Origin: CAYOSU01 sp964406735
Lineage (GTDB): Bacteria; Bacillota; Clostridia; Christensenellales; CAMQZB01
Assembly (NCBI GenBank): GCA_964406735.1
Contig: CAYOSU010000018.1
Location: 1-29,889, forward strand
Length of the DNA stretch: 29,889 bases
Direction: 5' to 3'
In this document: in pieces, positions 21,716 to 29,033 of the stretch
Layout of the letters: each line of letters opens with the position of its first letter
Numbering within the stretch: the stretch's first letter is position 1
Position numbers and translations under genes: made by a program
The notes under the pieces: model-generated
What the model was told of the DNA's origin: nothing
The model's input: the letters and a program-made list of their open reading frames with translations, nothing else
Databases searched by the model: none

Positions 21716-21856
21716 ATTTTATCATAATCTCAACGCCATAGAAAAGCAAATGACGCACATTTTTGCGTAAACAAGCGTTGTTTGGTTAAATTAACGCCGC
21801 AAAAATATAGATTATTTTGCTATTAAATATCAGTAAAGACGCTAAAAATATTCCGT

Positions 21857-23254
21857 TTACAGCATATTATTTGCTTTTTCCACCTCTTTTTCGAGCTTGC
21901 CCATCTTTTTGTTGAAGCGTATCGCAAAAAGGATGACCGTGAACGTGATAGCAACAAAGTCCGCTACGGGTTCAGCCAAATACACTGCGAACACTTTGTC
22001 TTCAAAAAGCAACGGAAGTATATAAATGAGCGGCAAAAGCAGGACGAATTTCCTCACGACGGCAACCGCAAACGATTCAAGCGGACAGTCGATCGCAATA
22101 AACGTGAGCTGGCAGGCAAGCTGAATGCCCATAAGAAGCGATACCGCCATGTATACCCTGAGCATGCTTCCTGCAAAGGAAACGAGAGCCTCTTCGTTGT
22201 TGAATATCTTGACTACCGTCTCGGGGAATAGCATTACCAAGCCCCAAACGATCGCAGAGTATACAACGCTTACGACGAGCATGATAGAAAACGTCTTCTT
22301 GACACGCTGTACGTTCTTTGCGCCGTAGTTATACGCCGCAACAGGCTGTGCACCCGAGCAAAAACCGGAAAGGGGTATTATCGTCATCTGCATGACGCTC
22401 GACATAACCGTCAATGCACCGACCGCCACGTCTCCGCCGTATTTGAGAAGCGACCTGTTGAAGCAGATCATGATGATAGACTCCGACGCTTGCATGATGA
22501 AAGGCGAAACGCCAAGCGCAAGGCATGGTAATATTACCTTGAAGTCGGGCTTTAAGTTTTTGAGGCGGATCTTTACGCCAGTTCTCTTCCCAGAAAGAAA
22601 CAGAAGCACCCAAACGGCGGATACCGCTTGTGAAATTATAGTCGCAAGCGCAGCACCTTTTACTCCCATGTTAAGCGCAAAGATAAATATCGGGTCGAGG
22701 ATGATGTTGCATACTGCACCTATCGATATAGTCAGCATCGAGAAGAGCGCAAAGCCCTGTGCCGTAATGAACGTGTTCATTCCGAGCGCGATCTGCACGA
22801 ACACCGTGCCTAGTGCGTATATCGCAAGGTAGTCCATTGCAAAGCCGATGGTGTTATCGCTTGCGCCGAAAAGGTACAAAAGCGGCTCTTGGAATATTAA
22901 AAGCGCAACGGTCAAAACGACAGCTATGAATACGAGGAAAGTAAGGCTGTTTCCGAGTATCTTCTCCGCTTTGTCGTAGTCTTTTTCGCCAAGCGCCATG
23001 GAGACCTTTGGCGCACTGCCTGCAGATACGAGTGCGGCAAACGCCGATACGATTATAATTATCGGGTTGCATACGCCGAGTGCCGTCAACGCCGTCTGAC
23101 CGACGACTTCCATATGCCCGATGTATATCCTGTCTACCAGGTTATATAATAGGTTTATGACCTGCGCTATGACGACAGGCATCGCCACCTTCATAACAAG
23201 CTTGCCGATAGGCGCAGTACCCATAAATTCATTTTTTGCGTGCGTATTTTCCAT
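21857..23254 (-). CDS. MATE-family multidrug/cation exporter
   Basis: 465 residues from the ATG at 23254, which has AGGGTGA upstream. The longer frame to 23362 adds 36 residues and crosses the promoter, so it is rejected. About twelve membrane helices in two halves. The N-terminal family marks are present: PIGKLVMKVAMPVVIAQVINLLYNLVDRIYIGHM and LTALGVCNPI; the second half has ALTVMSSVMQMTIIPLSGFCSGAQPVAAYNYGA. These proteins export organic cations or drugs with Na+ or H+. The substrate is not predictable. It is probably transcribed alone from the promoter at 23310-23339. Confidence 0.92.
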   Translation of the reverse strand: MENTHAKNEFMGTAPIGKLVMKVAMPVVIAQVINLLYNLVDRIYIGHMEVVGQTALTALGVCNPIIIIVSAFAALVSAGSAPKVSMALGEKDYDKAEKILGNSLTFLVFIAVVLTVALLIFQEPLLYLFGASDNTIGFAMDYLAIYALGTVFVQIALGMNTFITAQGFALFSMLTISIGAVCNIILDPIFIFALNMGVKGAALATIISQAVSAVWVLLFLSGKRTGVKIRLKNLKPDFKVILPCLALGVSPFIMQASESIIMICFNRSLLKYGGDVAVGALTVMSSVMQMTIIPLSGFCSGAQPVAAYNYGAKNVQRVKKTFSIMLVVSVVYSAIVWGLVMLFPETVVKIFNNEEALVSFAGSMLRVYMAVSLLMGIQLACQLTFIAIDCPLESFAVAVVRKFVLLLPLIYILPLLFEDKVFAVYLAEPVADFVAITFTVILFAIRFNKKMGKLEKEVEKANNML

Positions 23255-23309
23255 TATCTCACCCTGTTTTTCTAAAAACCTAAGCTTTTGCCTTTGATAA
23301 TTTTGTGAT

Positions 23310-23339
23310 AGTATAGCATATTCTCGCTTTGAGTGTAAA
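23310..23339 (-). promoter_or_regulatory. Promoter of the MATE gene
   Basis: Minus strand -35 TTTACA (23334-23339), 18-base spacer, -10 TATACT (23310-23315). It lies within the 5' extension of the open frame and so decides for the ATG at 23254. Confidence 0.65.
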
Positions 23340-23483
23340 TTGAAATGTCGCAAAATTAACACATTAAAAATTTTCGTCTACCCGTGCGGTTGATCTGTTT
23401 TATATGAAGAAAAAACGCCCTCATTGGTCTCTTTCGTTTATATTGCTTTTATCAAAGCCTTGACTTTTTACATACTTTAATAT

Positions 23484-23553
23484 AAGGAACGCCGCCAAGC
23501 TCCATCGTCCCATCATCGCACAACGACTCGGTGAGAACGGCGTTCCTTTTTTT
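23484..23553 (+). ncRNA. Candidate small RNA or orphan terminator hairpin
   Basis: An 11-bp perfect stem (AAGGAACGCCG with CGGCGTTCCTT) closes a 43-base loop and is followed by seven T on the plus strand. No plus-strand gene is known upstream; both neighbours are on the minus strand, and it lies upstream of the MATE promoter. TTGACT (23460) and TATAAG (23481) could be a promoter, but the spacer is only 15 bases. A 19-codon frame (23404-23463, starting MKKKRPHW) precedes it without a ribosome binding site. Confidence 0.35.
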
Positions 23554-23578
23554 ATATGATCTTTTGAGCAAATATTAA

Positions 23579-23605
23579 AGACCCGACGAAATCATCGTCA
23601 GGTCT
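23579..23605 (-). terminator. Terminator of the nucleoside hydrolase gene
   Basis: On the minus strand AGACCTGACGA pairs with TCGTCGGGTCT (one mismatch) around five bases and continues TTTAATATTT. Confidence 0.65.
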
Positions 23606-23676
23606 ATTTGCTTTTTATTGGCAGTTTTAGGCTATTATTCGGTGTTTTTATAGCACTATTTTGCTTTTATCTTCAC

Positions 23677-24636
23677 TCAACCACCGTAGCAAAGATAGAG
23701 CTTTGCGAACAAGTCTTCCATCGTCATGCGGTTGTCTATCTTGTCGTACACTCGTATGGGTTTGCCGTTTTCATCGGGCGTATAGCTCATATCGTCGTTT
23801 ATCTTAGGAGCATTTTCGAGGTGATAACCGTATGCGCTTGACGTTTCAAGAAGAGTAGAAACGGTAGGCTGGTCGCCTATGCTCCAAGTTTCGCCGTGAG
23901 GAAAAGAGATTCGCGCGGGAACTTTTCCGTACCAGTCGTTGACTGCGAACATATTATCCATAAGGAAAGCACCGACTTCGCCGCAAGGCTTTACCTTTCT
24001 CACAAGCTCGGCAAAGCTGACGAAGGTACGGCTATAAGTGTTTACGGGAACTTGCCATATCTTCATCGGAGAAGAGAATAGCACGTTAGCAGCGTAAATA
24101 TCCTGCTGCAAGTTGGACTCTTGACCACCGGCGGGATAGCTTCCGCCGCCTATCCAGATCGCCGCTTCAATTTTATTCGCTATCTCGGGCTGTTTTAGAT
24201 ACGCAACCGCAAGATCCGTAAGGCTTCCCTGCAATGCGATATAAAGCGGCTCGTCACAATCTCTCATCGCTTCGTCGATAATAAACCTCGACCCCTCGTT
24301 CATTGGTATATCGTCCTTGTTTTCGATGTAATCGACAGCGCCCTTAAAGATCGGTACGTCGTCCATTTCCATAAGTTCAAGCAATTTCTTGCCCATCTCG
24401 TAGCTTCTTTCCATGCTCTTTCCTCTTTCCGAAAAAAGCCTCGGGATCGTCCTGAATCTCCACTCGAAATTGCCGGCAACGATCCCTACTACATTCTCCG
24501 TCGGCGTAAGCAAGTGATGTACGATGGCAAACGCATCATCCGCCTCTGCAGCAATATCTGAACATACTATAACCCTCTTTTTCTTTATCTCGGGGACGGT
24601 ATAAGTCAATCTTTTCAAAATATCTTCTCTTTTCAT
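23677..24636 (-). CDS. Nucleoside hydrolase-fold protein
   Basis: 319 residues. Members of the inosine-uridine nucleoside hydrolase family split ribonucleosides into base and ribose using a Ca2+ held by Asp residues. The N-terminal metal motif is SDIAAEADDAFA (26-37), two residues longer than the classical DxDPGxDD, in the style of the DTDAxNExDD branch, with Asp27, Asp33 and Asp34 present. GSLTDLAVAY (about 136-145) and the AIWIGGGSYPAGG strand-loop are also conserved. The C-terminal catalytic His region is harder to place, so the substrate is open; a role on modified nucleosides or related N-glycosides is possible. AAAGGAG precedes the ATG; it is monocistronic with its own promoter. Confidence 0.85.
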   Translation of the reverse strand: MKREDILKRLTYTVPEIKKKRVIVCSDIAAEADDAFAIVHHLLTPTENVVGIVAGNFEWRFRTIPRLFSERGKSMERSYEMGKKLLELMEMDDVPIFKGAVDYIENKDDIPMNEGSRFIIDEAMRDCDEPLYIALQGSLTDLAVAYLKQPEIANKIEAAIWIGGGSYPAGGQESNLQQDIYAANVLFSSPMKIWQVPVNTYSRTFVSFAELVRKVKPCGEVGAFLMDNMFAVNDWYGKVPARISFPHGETWSIGDQPTVSTLLETSSAYGYHLENAPKINDDMSYTPDENGKPIRVYDKIDNRMTMEDLFAKLYLCYGG

Positions 24637-24661
24637 ATAAAGTGCTCCTTTATCTACGACG

Positions 24662-24690
24662 ATTATACCTTATATTTTACTAAATTTCCA
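24662..24690 (-). promoter_or_regulatory. Promoter of the nucleoside hydrolase gene
   Basis: Minus strand consensus -10 TATAAT (24662-24667), 17-base spacer, weak -35 TGGAAA (24685-24690), leader of about 20 bases. Confidence 0.6.
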
Positions 24691-24733
24691 CAGAAAATTA
24701 AGCATTTTTGCACTAAATCTACTTAATATAAAA

Positions 24734-24758
24734 AGAAGCCGCAATAAATGCGACTTCT
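24734..24758 (-). terminator. Terminator of the GGGtGRT operon
   Basis: On the minus strand AGAAGTCGCA pairs with TGCGGCTTCT (one G-T pair) around five bases, followed by TTTTATATT, 16 bases after the stop. Confidence 0.8.
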
Positions 24759-24774
24759 CTTACGTTTTTAACTA

Positions 24775-25776
24775 TTACTTCAAAGCTTCTTCAACTGCAA
24801 CTGCACATGCAACGGTCATACCGACCATCGGGTTGTTTCCTGCTCCGATAAGTCCCATCATCTCTACGTGAGCGGGTACGGAGGACGAACCTGCGAACTG
24901 AGCGTCGGAATGCATTCTGCCGAGCGTGTCGGTCATACCGTAAGAAGCAGGGCCTGCTGCCATGTTATCGGGATGGAGCGTTCTGCCCGTGCCGCCGCCG
25001 GAAGCAACGGAGAAATACTTCTTGCCGTTCTCTATGCACCACTTCTTGTAAGTACCTGCAACGGGGTGCTGGAATCTCGTGGGGTTGGTGGAGTTACCGG
25101 TGATGGAAACGTCTACCTTCTCATATCTCATGATAGCAACGCCTTCGTTAACGTCGTCAGATCCGTAGCAACGAACGAGAGCTCTCTCTCCGTCGGAGTA
25201 CTTGGTCTCTTTGACGATGTTCAAAGTGTCGGTATAATAATCGTACTTCGTCTGAACATAGGTGAAGCCGTTTATTCTCGAGATGATGAATGCTGCGTCT
25301 TTTCCAAGACCGTTAAGGATAACGCGGAGAGGGTTCTTTCTTACTTTGTTAGCCGTCTTTACGATACCAATAGCGCCTTCTGCAGCAGCAAAGGACTCGT
25401 GTCCTGCGAGGAAGCAGAAGCAGTCGGTCGTTTCAGAAAGGAGCATTGCGCCCAAGTTTCCGTGTCCGAGACCAACACGACGCTGGTCAGCTACGGAGCC
25501 GGGTACGCAGAAGCCCTGCAAGCCTTCACCGATAGCAGCAGCTGCGTCGGAAGCCTTTGTGCAGTTCTTCTTGATAGCGATAGCAGTTCCCAAGGTATAT
25601 GCCCAAACAGCGTTCTCAAAGCAGATAGGCTGAGTGGACTTGATGATCTGATCAACGTTGATGCCTTTCTCGAGGCAGATATTTCTTGCCTCTTCGAGGT
25701 CCTTGATGCCGTATTCAGCGCAAACGGAGTTGATCTTGTCTATACGTCTTTCGTAACCTTCAAATGTGATAGCCAT
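24775..25776 (-). CDS. GGGtGRT protein, function unknown
   Basis: 333 residues of a conserved anaerobe family named after its motif, seen here as SGGGTGRTLHPDN (near residue 265). Other striking stretches are VADQRRVGLGHGNLGAMLL and AGHESFAAAEGAIG in the first half, SITGNSTNPTRFQHPVAGTYKKW before the motif, and HVEMMGLIGAGNNPMVGMTVACAVAVEEAL at the end. No membrane segment or signal peptide, so it is cytoplasmic. The Gly-rich loops suggest binding of a nucleotide or phosphorylated ligand (inference). AAGGAGGG precedes the ATG, 14 bases after the NifU-like scaffold stop; the two form an operon. The pairing suggests it is the target or partner of an iron-sulfur scaffold, but no reaction is established to my knowledge. 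Confidence 0.9.
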   Translation of the reverse strand: MAITFEGYERRIDKINSVCAEYGIKDLEEARNICLEKGINVDQIIKSTQPICFENAVWAYTLGTAIAIKKNCTKASDAAAAIGEGLQGFCVPGSVADQRRVGLGHGNLGAMLLSETTDCFCFLAGHESFAAAEGAIGIVKTANKVRKNPLRVILNGLGKDAAFIISRINGFTYVQTKYDYYTDTLNIVKETKYSDGERALVRCYGSDDVNEGVAIMRYEKVDVSITGNSTNPTRFQHPVAGTYKKWCIENGKKYFSVASGGGTGRTLHPDNMAAGPASYGMTDTLGRMHSDAQFAGSSSVPAHVEMMGLIGAGNNPMVGMTVACAVAVEEALK

Positions 25777-25790
25777 AATTTACACCCTCC

Positions 25791-26486
25791 TTATTCGTTT
25801 CTCGGATCGATATATTTTGCGGCTGTCGCAAATCTACCGTAAGAGCCCGTAGCTTTTTTCAAAGCCTCGTCAGCGGTCTCACCCTTCTTTACCATTTCCA
25901 TCATCTTGCCGAGGTTGACGAACTCGTAACCGATTACTTCGCCTTCTTCGTCAAGACCGATCCTCGTAACGTAGCCTTCTGCCATCTCGAGGTATCTTAC
26001 GCCCTTAGCGTTGGTAGAATACATCGTACCTACCTGCGAACGAAGACCCTTTCCGAGGTCGTCCATGCCAGCGCCGATAGGAAGTCCGTTCTCAGAGAAT
26101 GCAGACTGCGTTCTTCCGTAAACGATCTGCAAGAAGAGCTCTCTCATAGCGGTGTTGATAGCGTCGCAAACGAGGTCCGTATTGAGAGCTTCGAGAATTG
26201 TCTTTCCCGTAAGGATCTCTGCAGCCATAGCAGCCGAGTGGGTCATTCCGGAGCAACCGATCGTCTCAACGAGAGCTTCCTCGATGACACCGTTTTTAAC
26301 GTTGAGCGTGAGCTTGCAAGCGCCCTGCTGAGGTGCGCACCAGCCAATACCGTGAGTCAAGCCGGAGATATCCTTGATCTCCTTGCTCTGCACCCACAAG
26401 CCCTCTTCGGGGATGGGAGCGGGTCCGTGGTTGGGGCCTTTCTTAACGCAAGCCATATTCTCTACTTTTTCAGAATACTGAAGCAT
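25791..26486 (-). CDS. NifU-N/IscU-like iron-sulfur scaffold protein
   Basis: 231 residues. The central part follows the IscU/NifU N-terminal fold: GACKLTLNVKNGVIEEALVE, then ETIGCSGMTHSAAMAAEILTGKTILEAL, which matches the xTFGCGSAxAS...GKT pattern, and DLVCDAINTAMREL with a third Cys. Candidate cluster ligands are therefore Cys58, Cys79 and Cys107; Cys50 in GWCAPQQGAC is additional. Flanking parts are not in ordinary IscU: an N-terminal stretch with CVKKGPNHGPAPIPEEGLW and a C-terminal extension (about 150-231) specific to this subfamily. GCSGM in place of GCGSA is a notable variant. AAGGAGG precedes the ATG. First gene of a two-gene operon with GGGtGRT. Confidence 0.88.
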   Translation of the reverse strand: MLQYSEKVENMACVKKGPNHGPAPIPEEGLWVQSKEIKDISGLTHGIGWCAPQQGACKLTLNVKNGVIEEALVETIGCSGMTHSAAMAAEILTGKTILEALNTDLVCDAINTAMRELFLQIVYGRTQSAFSENGLPIGAGMDDLGKGLRSQVGTMYSTNAKGVRYLEMAEGYVTRIGLDEEGEVIGYEFVNLGKMMEMVKKGETADEALKKATGSYGRFATAAKYIDPRNE

Positions 26487-26526
26487 TATATTCCTCCTTG
26501 AAGTTATATAAATATTATTTTGTGTC

Positions 26527-26554
26527 GTAATAAGGTATTAAGACTTACCTTTAC
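26527..26554 (-). promoter_or_regulatory. Leader hairpin of the scaffold/GGGtGRT operon
   Basis: On the minus strand GTAA+AGGTA pairs with TACCT+TTAC (two-base bulge) around AGTCTTAA. It begins right at the expected RNA start and lies about 40 bases before the ATG. It may be an operator or an RNA-stabilising hairpin. Confidence 0.4.
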
Positions 26555-26561
26555 AGATAGC

Positions 26562-26567
26562 ATTGTA
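26562..26567 (-). promoter_or_regulatory. Extended -10 promoter of the scaffold/GGGtGRT operon
   Basis: Minus strand TGTTACAAT, an extended -10 (TGn plus TACAAT at 26562-26567), with only a weak TTTACT-like -35 about 18 bases upstream. It is divergent from the yigZ promoter. Confidence 0.5.
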
Positions 26568-26631
26568 ACACAAAAAAATCTGAAAAGTAAATAAATATCG
26601 CGCGAAAAAAACGAAATGGGAAGAATAAAAC

Positions 26632-26660
26632 TTGAAAAGAATCGCTCAAAATGATATTAT
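26632..26660 (+). promoter_or_regulatory. Promoter of the yigZ-recX-birA-acpS-nnrD operon
   Basis: -35 TTGAAA (26632-26637), 17-base spacer, -10 TATTAT (26655-26660). The leader to the ATG at 26740 is about 73 bases and contains a small AAGCG/CGCTT hairpin followed by T (26694-26711), a possible pause or weak attenuator. Confidence 0.7.
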
Positions 26661-26739
26661 ATATGAAAAGAGGACAAAACTTTTGCATCCGGCAAGCGTT
26701 ATTCGCTTTTTAGCGCAAGATATATCGTAAGAATTATTT

Positions 26740-27363
26740 ATGTATAAGCTCATAAAAACCGAAAACAGAGAAGAGATAGTGATAAACAGATCCCGTTTCA
26801 TCGGAACGGGCTTTTTGTGTATGAGCGAAGACGAGGCAAAGGAAAAGGTTTCTAAGATCAAAAAGGGATTTTCCGACGCAACGCACAACTGCTACGCATA
26901 TATATTCGACGAACTCGGCAATGCATTGAAATTCTCCGACGACGGCGAGCCGCAAGGGACGGCAGGAATGCCTATTTTAGAGGTCTTGCGCAACAAAAAG
27001 CTCGTACTTAGCGGCGTTGTCGTAACGAGATATTTCGGCGGAATAAAGCTCGGCGCAGGGGGATTGGTCAGAGCCTACACCGAATGCGCCGTAAAAACGC
27101 TTGACGCTTGCGGCGTAACGGTAATGACGGAAGCGGTAAGACTTCGTCTGACGGTCGAGTACCCCTTAGCAAAGCTCGTAGACAGATTCCTGAAAGACTA
27201 CGTTCTTGAAAACACCGAATACGGCGAAAAGGTAACTTACAGCGTCGTTTGCAGAAAGTCCGAGGCGGATCTTTTGACTTCGGATTTCACCGAATTGACA
27301 CTCGGCAAAGGCAGTATAATGCGAATCGGGGAGCTATTCTACCCGTTTGAGGAGAAAGTATGA
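26740..27363 (+). CDS. yigZ: YigZ/IMPACT-family protein
   Basis: 207 residues, normal length. The N-terminal IMPACT (UPF0029) domain is clear at about 15-125: RSRFIGTGFLCMSEDEA, ATHNCYAYIF, FSDDGEPQGTAGMPILEVL, VVVTRYFGGIKLGAGGLVRAY. The C-terminal DUF1949 ferredoxin-like domain is at about 138-192. The fold resembles parts of ribosomal protein S5 and elongation factor G, and eukaryotic IMPACT acts in translation control; the bacterial role is not settled. The ribosome binding site is weak. The gene opens a five-gene operon and overlaps recX by four bases (ATGA). Confidence 0.93.
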   Translation: MYKLIKTENREEIVINRSRFIGTGFLCMSEDEAKEKVSKIKKGFSDATHNCYAYIFDELGNALKFSDDGEPQGTAGMPILEVLRNKKLVLSGVVVTRYFGGIKLGAGGLVRAYTECAVKTLDACGVTVMTEAVRLRLTVEYPLAKLVDRFLKDYVLENTEYGEKVTYSVVCRKSEADLLTSDFTELTLGKGSIMRIGELFYPFEEKV

Positions 27364-27986
27364 CGATAACAGAAATTTCCGTCCAAAAACGCAATAAGAA
27401 GCGTTGCAACGTCTACGTCGACGGCAACTTCTCCTGCTCCCTCGATAGCTTTACAGTTCTAAAATATAACCTCAAAGTCGGTCAGGAAATAACTACCGAG
27501 CGCTTGGAAGAGCTGTCGTTTGAGTCCGAAAAGGACAAGGCGCTTTCCTATGCGTTCGATTACATAGGCAAATACTTCAAAACGGAGAAGCAACTCAAGG
27601 ATAAACTCTATGAAAAGGGCTATATGCGCCCCGTCGTAGAGTACGTCATGGGCAAGATCAAAGAATACGGCTATATTGACGACGCAAGCTACGTTAAGGC
27701 GTATATAGAGTCAAATTCCGCAAAAAAGGGTGTAAAGCTCATGAAGTATGAGCTAAAAGGCAAGGGCATTGCCGATTCTTTGCTCGACGAAGTAGAGCAA
27801 GACCCCGACAAAGAAGCTGCGGCAATAAGGGCTTACGCAGAAAAATTCCTTGCCAAAAACGAGCCGACGCGCGAGAACGTCGCAAAGCTATGCAGGCGAC
27901 TTTATTCAAAAGGCTTTTCCTACGACGCCGTTTCGGACGTTTTATATAAGATACGACACGAGGTCGACTATGACGACGAATATTAA
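27360..27986 (+). CDS. recX: Regulatory protein RecX
   Basis: 208 residues. RecX binds RecA filaments and limits recombination and SOS activity. The three-helix repeats are visible: KALSYAFDYIGKYFKTEKQLKDKLYEKGYMRPVVEYVMGKIKEYGYIDDASYVKAYIE (about 58-115) contains the family hallmark KxLxxKLxxKGY and GYIDDxxYV; two further repeats follow with KGVKLMKYELKGKGI and LCRRLYSKGFSYDAVSDVL. The N-terminal MTITEISVQKRNKKRCNVYVDG strand pair is typical of Firmicutes RecX. It overlaps yigZ by ATGA and birA by 17 bases. recA itself is not in the window. Confidence 0.93.
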   Translation: MTITEISVQKRNKKRCNVYVDGNFSCSLDSFTVLKYNLKVGQEITTERLEELSFESEKDKALSYAFDYIGKYFKTEKQLKDKLYEKGYMRPVVEYVMGKIKEYGYIDDASYVKAYIESNSAKKGVKLMKYELKGKGIADSLLDEVEQDPDKEAAAIRAYAEKFLAKNEPTRENVAKLCRRLYSKGFSYDAVSDVLYKIRHEVDYDDEY

Positions 27987-28668
27987 GATATTTAAGCGAT
28001 TTTCCGTACCGTCAACTCAAAGTGAAGCTGAAAAATACGTCGGAAAATACGAGAATTTCGCACTCATAGCAGCAAAGCAAACGGCTGGTAGAGGGAGAAA
28101 CGGCAGGAGCTTTTCAAGCGGCTTGGGCGGTCTTTATATGTCGGTACGGCTTTCTTGCGACAGACCTGCGACCGACTCAACGCTGTTCGTGCTGTTTGCA
28201 GGGCTTGCAGTCTCTCGGGCACTCGCAAAGCAGGGCGTTATTACGACGCTGAAATTCCCAAACGACGTAAAATTCAAAGGGAAAAAGCTGTGCGGCATAA
28301 TATGCTCTTCAACGCTATCGGAAAACAGGGTAACGAGCGTTACAGCAGGCATAGGAGTCAACGTCAACAGCAAGATCCCAAAAGAGCTTGAAGATATTGC
28401 GATAAGCCTGAAAGGGCTTGGAATAGACAAAAACAGACTTGCCGTCGACATATGCGAGGAGTTTTCCTCGATCCTTCACTCAAACGACACTGCGACGCTT
28501 CTTAACGAATACAGGAGCCTTAGCGAGACGATAGGCTTTGACGTTACCGTCGATTGTCAGCCGAAGATCAGCGGAAAAGCGATAGATATCGACGAAAAAG
28601 GATTTTTACTCGTCGAGCAAAATGGTATAATAAAAAAAGTCTCTTACGGAGACGTTACAAGGAGTTAG
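27970..28668 (+). CDS. birA: Biotin--[acetyl-CoA-carboxylase] ligase, no HTH domain
   Basis: 232 residues from the ATG at 27970 (GAGG upstream). It joins biotin to carrier proteins through biotinyl-AMP. Motifs: AKQTAGRGRNGRSF (35-48, the adenylate-binding GRGRxG loop), LKFPNDVKFKGKKLCGIICSS (94-114, KWPND form with Phe), and TAGIGVNVN. It lacks the N-terminal helix-turn-helix of repressor-type BirA, so it should be an enzyme only. The frame is open further upstream to 27850, but that part lies inside recX and does not match the family. A short C-terminal SH3-like domain (about 185-232) is kept. Confidence 0.93.
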   Translation: MTTNIKIFKRFSVPSTQSEAEKYVGKYENFALIAAKQTAGRGRNGRSFSSGLGGLYMSVRLSCDRPATDSTLFVLFAGLAVSRALAKQGVITTLKFPNDVKFKGKKLCGIICSSTLSENRVTSVTAGIGVNVNSKIPKELEDIAISLKGLGIDKNRLAVDICEEFSSILHSNDTATLLNEYRSLSETIGFDVTVDCQPKISGKAIDIDEKGFLLVEQNGIIKKVSYGDVTRS

Positions 28669-28673
28669 GTAAT

Positions 28674-29033
28674 ATGAAAATAGGTTGCGACATAGTAAAA
28701 GTAGAAAGAATTTCAAGATGCGGCGAAGACTTCTTCGAGAAGTATTACGCCGAAGAAGAACTCGAATACGCTTCTAAAAAAGCAAAGCCGTATGAGACTC
28801 TTGCAGGTATGTTTGCCGCAAAAGAGGCGTTTGCCAAGGCAACAGGCAAGGGCTTTGGCAACGGTTTCCCGGTATCCGACGTCGTGGTTTTGCACGACGA
28901 ACACGGCGCACCGTACTATTCCTTGCAAGGAGCGGCGCTCAAAGAGCTGAAATGCATCGAGAAGGCGCACCTTTCAATAAGCCACACCTCGACCGAGGCT
29001 ATGGCGTTTTGCGTGATATCTTATGAGGACTGA
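28674..29033 (+). CDS. acpS: Holo-[acyl-carrier-protein] synthase
   Basis: 119 residues, normal for AcpS, which transfers 4'-phosphopantetheine from CoA to acyl carrier protein and so activates fatty acid synthesis. The Mg2+ motif GCDIVKVERI (Asp6) at the N-terminus and AGMFAAKEAFAKATGKGFG (Glu51 with the K-E-A core) are present, as is the C-terminal LSISHTSTEAMAFCV. The start at 28674 has AAGGAG upstream. An upstream open stretch lies inside birA and is rejected. It starts five bases after birA and overlaps nnrD by 11 bases. Confidence 0.95.
   Translation: MKIGCDIVKVERISRCGEDFFEKYYAEEELEYASKKAKPYETLAGMFAAKEAFAKATGKGFGNGFPVSDVVVLHDEHGAPYYSLQGAALKELKCIEKAHLSISHTSTEAMAFCVISYED

Noticed and set aside
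23255..23362. 36-residue extension of the MATE protein
   Set aside because: It contains the promoter at 23310-23339, and the ATG at 23254 has a ribosome binding site and matches the family start.
23677..24636. Loss of the metal-binding Asp in the nucleoside hydrolase
   Set aside because: Against DxDPGxDD one Asp seems replaced, but aligning to the longer DTDAxNExDD form keeps all three Asp residues.
24868..25842. 324-residue plus-strand frame
   Set aside because: It is the antisense shadow of the GGGtGRT gene, with Cys/Ser/Val-rich composition and no ribosome binding site.
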